Origin: Kineococcus rhizosphaerae
GTDB lineage: Bacteria > Actinomycetota > Actinomycetes > Actinomycetales > Kineococcaceae
DNA: 64,000 nucleotides
Direction: 5' to 3'
NCBI RefSeq assembly: GCF_003002055.1
Contig: NZ_PVZF01000014.1
Location: 96,713 to 160,712 of the forward strand
Numbering within the stretch: the stretch's first letter is position 1; each line of letters starts with the position of its first letter. Shown here piece after piece: positions 61,620 through 64,000 of this stretch. The translations under genes were made by a program, and so were the position numbers. A model generated the notes under the pieces. It was not told the origin of the DNA. It was given only the letters and a program-made list of their open reading frames with translations, and did not search any database.

Positions 61620-62930
61620 GTGCACCTGGGATGGTTCACGAACTACCTCACCCCCTCCTGGAACCGGGAGTTCTCCGGACGGGCCGGGGACACGTGGATG
61701 TCGGGCGACTTCCACGTGAACCTGGCCCGCCGACTGGAGGAGGCGCGGTTCGACTACCTCCTGCTGGAGGACTCCAGCTACGTGTCGAACGCCTACGGCG
61801 GCTCCTTCGAGCTGGAACTGCGGCAGATGGCGCGCGCTCCCAAGAACGACCCCGTCCCCCTGGCCGCGGCGATCGCGCGCGAGACCCGCCACCTCGGGCT
61901 CGTCGTCACCGCGAACACGACCTTCTACCCGCCGTACCTGCTGGCCCGCACGATCCGGACGCTGGACCACCTCAGCCGGGGACGCGCCGGCTGGAACGTG
62001 GTGACCGGAGCCCCCGACCAGGCGCGGGCGAACTTCGGGCTCCGCGAGGAGTCGCTGCGCGACGGGGCGTCCGCCCACGACCTGCGCTACGACGTGGCGG
62101 AGGAGTTCATCGAGCTGGTGGTGCGGTTGTGGGAGTCTTGGGAGGAGGACGCCGTGGTGGCCGACCACGCCACCGACACCTACGTCGACGCCGCCAAGGT
62201 CCACACGGTGGACTTCGAGGGCAAGTGGTACTCCTCGCGCGGTCCGCTCAACTCCCCGCCCAGCCCCCAGTACCGGCCCGTGATCTGCCAGGCGGGGGGT
62301 TCCGCGCGCGGGCGCGCGTTCGCCGGCCGCCACGCCGACACGGTCGTGGCCCTGCCCAAGGGCGTCGAGCAGATGCGCGCCCACGTCGACGACGTGCGCC
62401 GGGCGGCCGAGGCCGCGGGCCGCGACCCGGCCGCGTGCAAGGTGCTGTTCATCGTGACGCCGACGATCGCCGAGACCGACGCCGAGGCGCGCGCGGTGCG
62501 GGAGCGGCAGTTCTCCCGGCGCGACGAGCGCGCCCGGCAGCGGCTGGCGATGATGAGCGGCGGTGCGGTCGACTGGTCGCGGTTCGACCTGGACGCACCG
62601 TTGCCGGCCATGCCGGACGACGGCCAGAGCATCACCGCGGAGTTCGCGCGGCGCCACGCGGGCAAGACGTTCCGCGACGCCCTGGTCGACGACCAGACCG
62701 AGAGCGTCGAGCTCGTGGGTTCACCCGACACGGTCGCCGCGCGGATGGTCGAGACCCTCGAGGCGACCGGGGGTGACGGGTTCCTGTTCTACTCCGGCTC
62801 CGGGCAACTCACGATGCGGTTCGTGGACGAGGTCGTCGACGGGGTCGTCCCGGTCCTGCAGCGGACCGGTCACGCCCGTCGCGAGTACTCCGCCACCACG
62901 CTGACCGGGCACCTGCGCGACGGCGCGTGA
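61620..62930 (+). CDS. LLM flavin monooxygenase I
   Basis: A 436-residue member. Start VHLGWFTNYLTPSWNREFSG, LEEARFDYLLLEDSSYVSNA, TTFYPPYLLARTIRTLDHLS, GWNVVTGAPDQARANFGLRE with ARANFG replacing the AAQNFG of the others and an added loop, LWESWEEDAVVADHATDTYV, SSRGPLNSPPSPQYRPVICQ. GTG 61620 follows the previous stop by one base, so translation is coupled. Its stop overlaps an upstream start option of the riboflavin kinase. Confidence 0.9.
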   Translation: MHLGWFTNYLTPSWNREFSGRAGDTWMSGDFHVNLARRLEEARFDYLLLEDSSYVSNAYGGSFELELRQMARAPKNDPVPLAAAIARETRHLGLVVTANTTFYPPYLLARTIRTLDHLSRGRAGWNVVTGAPDQARANFGLREESLRDGASAHDLRYDVAEEFIELVVRLWESWEEDAVVADHATDTYVDAAKVHTVDFEGKWYSSRGPLNSPPSPQYRPVICQAGGSARGRAFAGRHADTVVALPKGVEQMRAHVDDVRRAAEAAGRDPAACKVLFIVTPTIAETDAEARAVRERQFSRRDERARQRLAMMSGGAVDWSRFDLDAPLPAMPDDGQSITAEFARRHAGKTFRDALVDDQTESVELVGSPDTVAARMVETLEATGGDGFLFYSGSGQLTMRFVDEVVDGVVPVLQRTGHARREYSATTLTGHLRDGA

Positions 62931-62971
62931 GCACCCCCCGACCACGAGAACGACGAGCAGAGGAGGACTTC

Positions 62972-63487
62972 GTGCGCCAGAACACGACGGACCGACCCGA
63001 CCCGACCCCGACGACACCACCCGTGGAGGTCCCCGTCCCCCGGGGCGACGACGTCGCCCTGCGCATCGAAGGGGTCGTGGAGCACGGCGACGAACGCGGC
63101 CGGCTGCTCGGTTTCCCCACCGCCAACGTGGCCGTCCCCCCGCACGCCCTGAAGGACGGGGTGTGGGCCGGCACGGTGCTCCTGGACCCCGGCCCGGACG
63201 GGACCCCCGGCACGCTCCACGTCGCCGCCGTGTCCGTCGGGCACCGCCCCACCTACTACGGCAAGGACGGCGAGAGACTGCTGGAGGCCAACCTCCTCGA
63301 CTACGACGGCGACCTGTACGGACGCACCCTGCGGATCGACCTGCACGTCAGGCTGCGTCCCCAGCGCCGCTGCACCGGGTCCACCGAACTGGTGGAGCTG
63401 CTGCGCCGCGACGTGCAGGACACCCGGCGGTGGGCCCGCGACACCGGCCTGGGGCACCTGCTGACCGGCCGGGACCGGTCGCGGTGA
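62972..63487 (+). CDS. Stand-alone riboflavin kinase
   Basis: A 171-residue protein consisting of the flavokinase domain alone. GRLLGFPTANV is the nucleotide/metal motif; VSVGHRPTYYGKDGERLLEA and NLLDYDGDLYGRTLRIDLHV follow, with the Glu of LLEANLLDY as catalytic base position. There is no FAD-synthetase half as in housekeeping RibF. It turns riboflavin and ATP into FMN. GTG 62972 has AGGAGG five bases upstream; an alternative GTG at 62927 would overlap paralogue I by four bases. In this operon it would supply cofactor to the monooxygenases and reductase. Confidence 0.9.
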   Translation: MRQNTTDRPDPTPTTPPVEVPVPRGDDVALRIEGVVEHGDERGRLLGFPTANVAVPPHALKDGVWAGTVLLDPGPDGTPGTLHVAAVSVGHRPTYYGKDGERLLEANLLDYDGDLYGRTLRIDLHVRLRPQRRCTGSTELVELLRRDVQDTRRWARDTGLGHLLTGRDRSR

Positions 63488-63831
63488 CGTTCTCCGCCGC
63501 CCCCCACGCCGGCCGGCGCCGACCGGTGCGCCGCTCCGCCCACCGCCGCGCCGCGCGCGCCGACCCGACAGCCGCCGCGACGGAGCGGGCCGCGGAACTG
63601 GCCCACCGCCGCGCCCAGGGCGAGGAACGGCGAACACGTCTCGTCACCGACGCCGTGGACCACCTGCGCCGCCAGGGGCTGCTGCACGACGGCCGGCCCT
63701 CGCACGCCGACGTCGCCGCCCGCACCGGACTGCCCCTGGGTCAGGTCCTGTGGGCCTACCCCACCATCGACGACCTGCTTCACGCCGCCCACCCGACGTC
63801 CACCGACCACCCGAAAGGCCACCTGCCGTGA
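63484..63831 (+). CDS. Small protein with TetR-type HTH segment
   Basis: A 115-residue basic protein. The first 50 residues are Arg/Ala-rich. Residues about 54-108 read like a lone TetR N-terminal DNA-binding domain: RLVTDAVDHLRRQGLLHDG, then SHADVAARTGLPLGQVLWAY and PTIDDLLHAAH. There is no ligand-binding domain. It overlaps both neighbours by four bases (GTGA at each end), so it is fully embedded in the operon. It could be a truncated regulator or a small DNA-binding protein. Confidence 0.65.
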   Translation: MTFSAAPHAGRRRPVRRSAHRRAARADPTAAATERAAELAHRRAQGEERRTRLVTDAVDHLRRQGLLHDGRPSHADVAARTGLPLGQVLWAYPTIDDLLHAAHPTSTDHPKGHLP

Positions 63832-64000
63832 CCGACCTGCACACCGACCTCGACGTCCCCGCCCTGGTCCCGTTCGCCGACGACCCCATGGCGCTGCGCA
63901 CCACGTTCGCCCTGTTCCCCACCGGCGTCGCCGCCCTGTCCGCCGTCGTCCAGGGCGACAACGGCCCCGAACCGGTCGTCCTGGTCGCCTCCTCCTTCCA
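63828..64000 (+). CDS. Flavin reductase domain protein, 5' part
   Basis: Only the first 57 residues are inside the window. MALRTTFALFPTGVAALSAV, followed by EPVVLVASSF, matches the start of HpaC/NtaB/DszD-type FMN reductases (pattern R..FGHFPTGV.....). GTG 63828 overlaps the preceding stop. It would provide FMNH2 to the monooxygenases. The gene runs off the right edge. Confidence 0.8.
   Translation, partial: MTDLHTDLDVPALVPFADDPMALRTTFALFPTGVAALSAVVQGDNGPEPVVLVASSF

Noticed and set aside
45221..62930. Monooxygenase paralogues as duplicates produced by one recent tandem amplification
   Set aside because: The paralogues differ clearly in active-site loops and lengths at protein level; no long near-identical DNA blocks are visible, so the expansion is old or assembled.

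Overview
The window is about 74% GC, starts many genes with GTG, and joins genes by 4-base GTGA/ATGA overlaps. Gene content (LmeA-like and DUF4383 proteins, MpaB-type oxygenase, PP2C stress regulator, TPP-riboswitch thiamine operon) points to a free-living actinomycete. A Kineococcus-like (Kineosporiales) host is my guess from style, not something the sequence proves. I see no tRNA, rRNA, CRISPR array, insertion sequence or prophage gene.

Left part (1-25.6 kb) is mostly housekeeping and stress genes: a membrane metallophosphoesterase, an SDR, the divergent HxlR regulator/qorB pair, an MpaB-type oxygenase, a PLP enzyme next to a carbon-nitrogen hydrolase that lacks its catalytic cysteine, a serine hydrolase, OsmC, a DEAD-box helicase, ackA-pta, the thiM-thiE-thiD-tenA operon under a TPP riboswitch, an aldo/keto reductase, KDPG aldolase, a nucleoside hydrolase, an LmeA-like protein, a thioredoxin, and a PAS-GAF-PP2C-HATPase regulator.

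Middle part (25.7-43.2 kb) is catabolic. An amine operon (amine oxidase, Usp, APC permease) lies divergent from a TetR regulator. pcaF-pcaI-pcaJ plus a benzaldehyde-type dehydrogenase lies divergent from a LysR regulator. A DHA2 transporter with C-terminal carboxypeptidase-regulatory-like repeats is co-transcribed with a MarR regulator, behind a clear promoter and a 28-bp palindrome. A ThDP enzyme plus aldehyde dehydrogenase pair follows.

Right part (43.4-64 kb) is the most unusual. Nine paralogous NtaA/SnaA/DszA-type (bacterial luciferase-like) flavin monooxygenases lie in two divergent operons. The leftward operon begins with a peptide/nickel/opine-type ABC importer (ATPase, two permeases, lipoprotein) and continues through seven monooxygenases and an MFS transporter. 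The rightward operon has two monooxygenases, a stand-alone riboflavin kinase, a small HTH protein and the start of a flavin reductase. A GntR/UTRA regulator and the second ABC ATPase lie beyond the far end. Read together this looks like a self-contained unit that imports an organic N- or S-compound, makes FMN, reduces it, and oxidatively cleaves the substrate. The substrate cannot be read from sequence.
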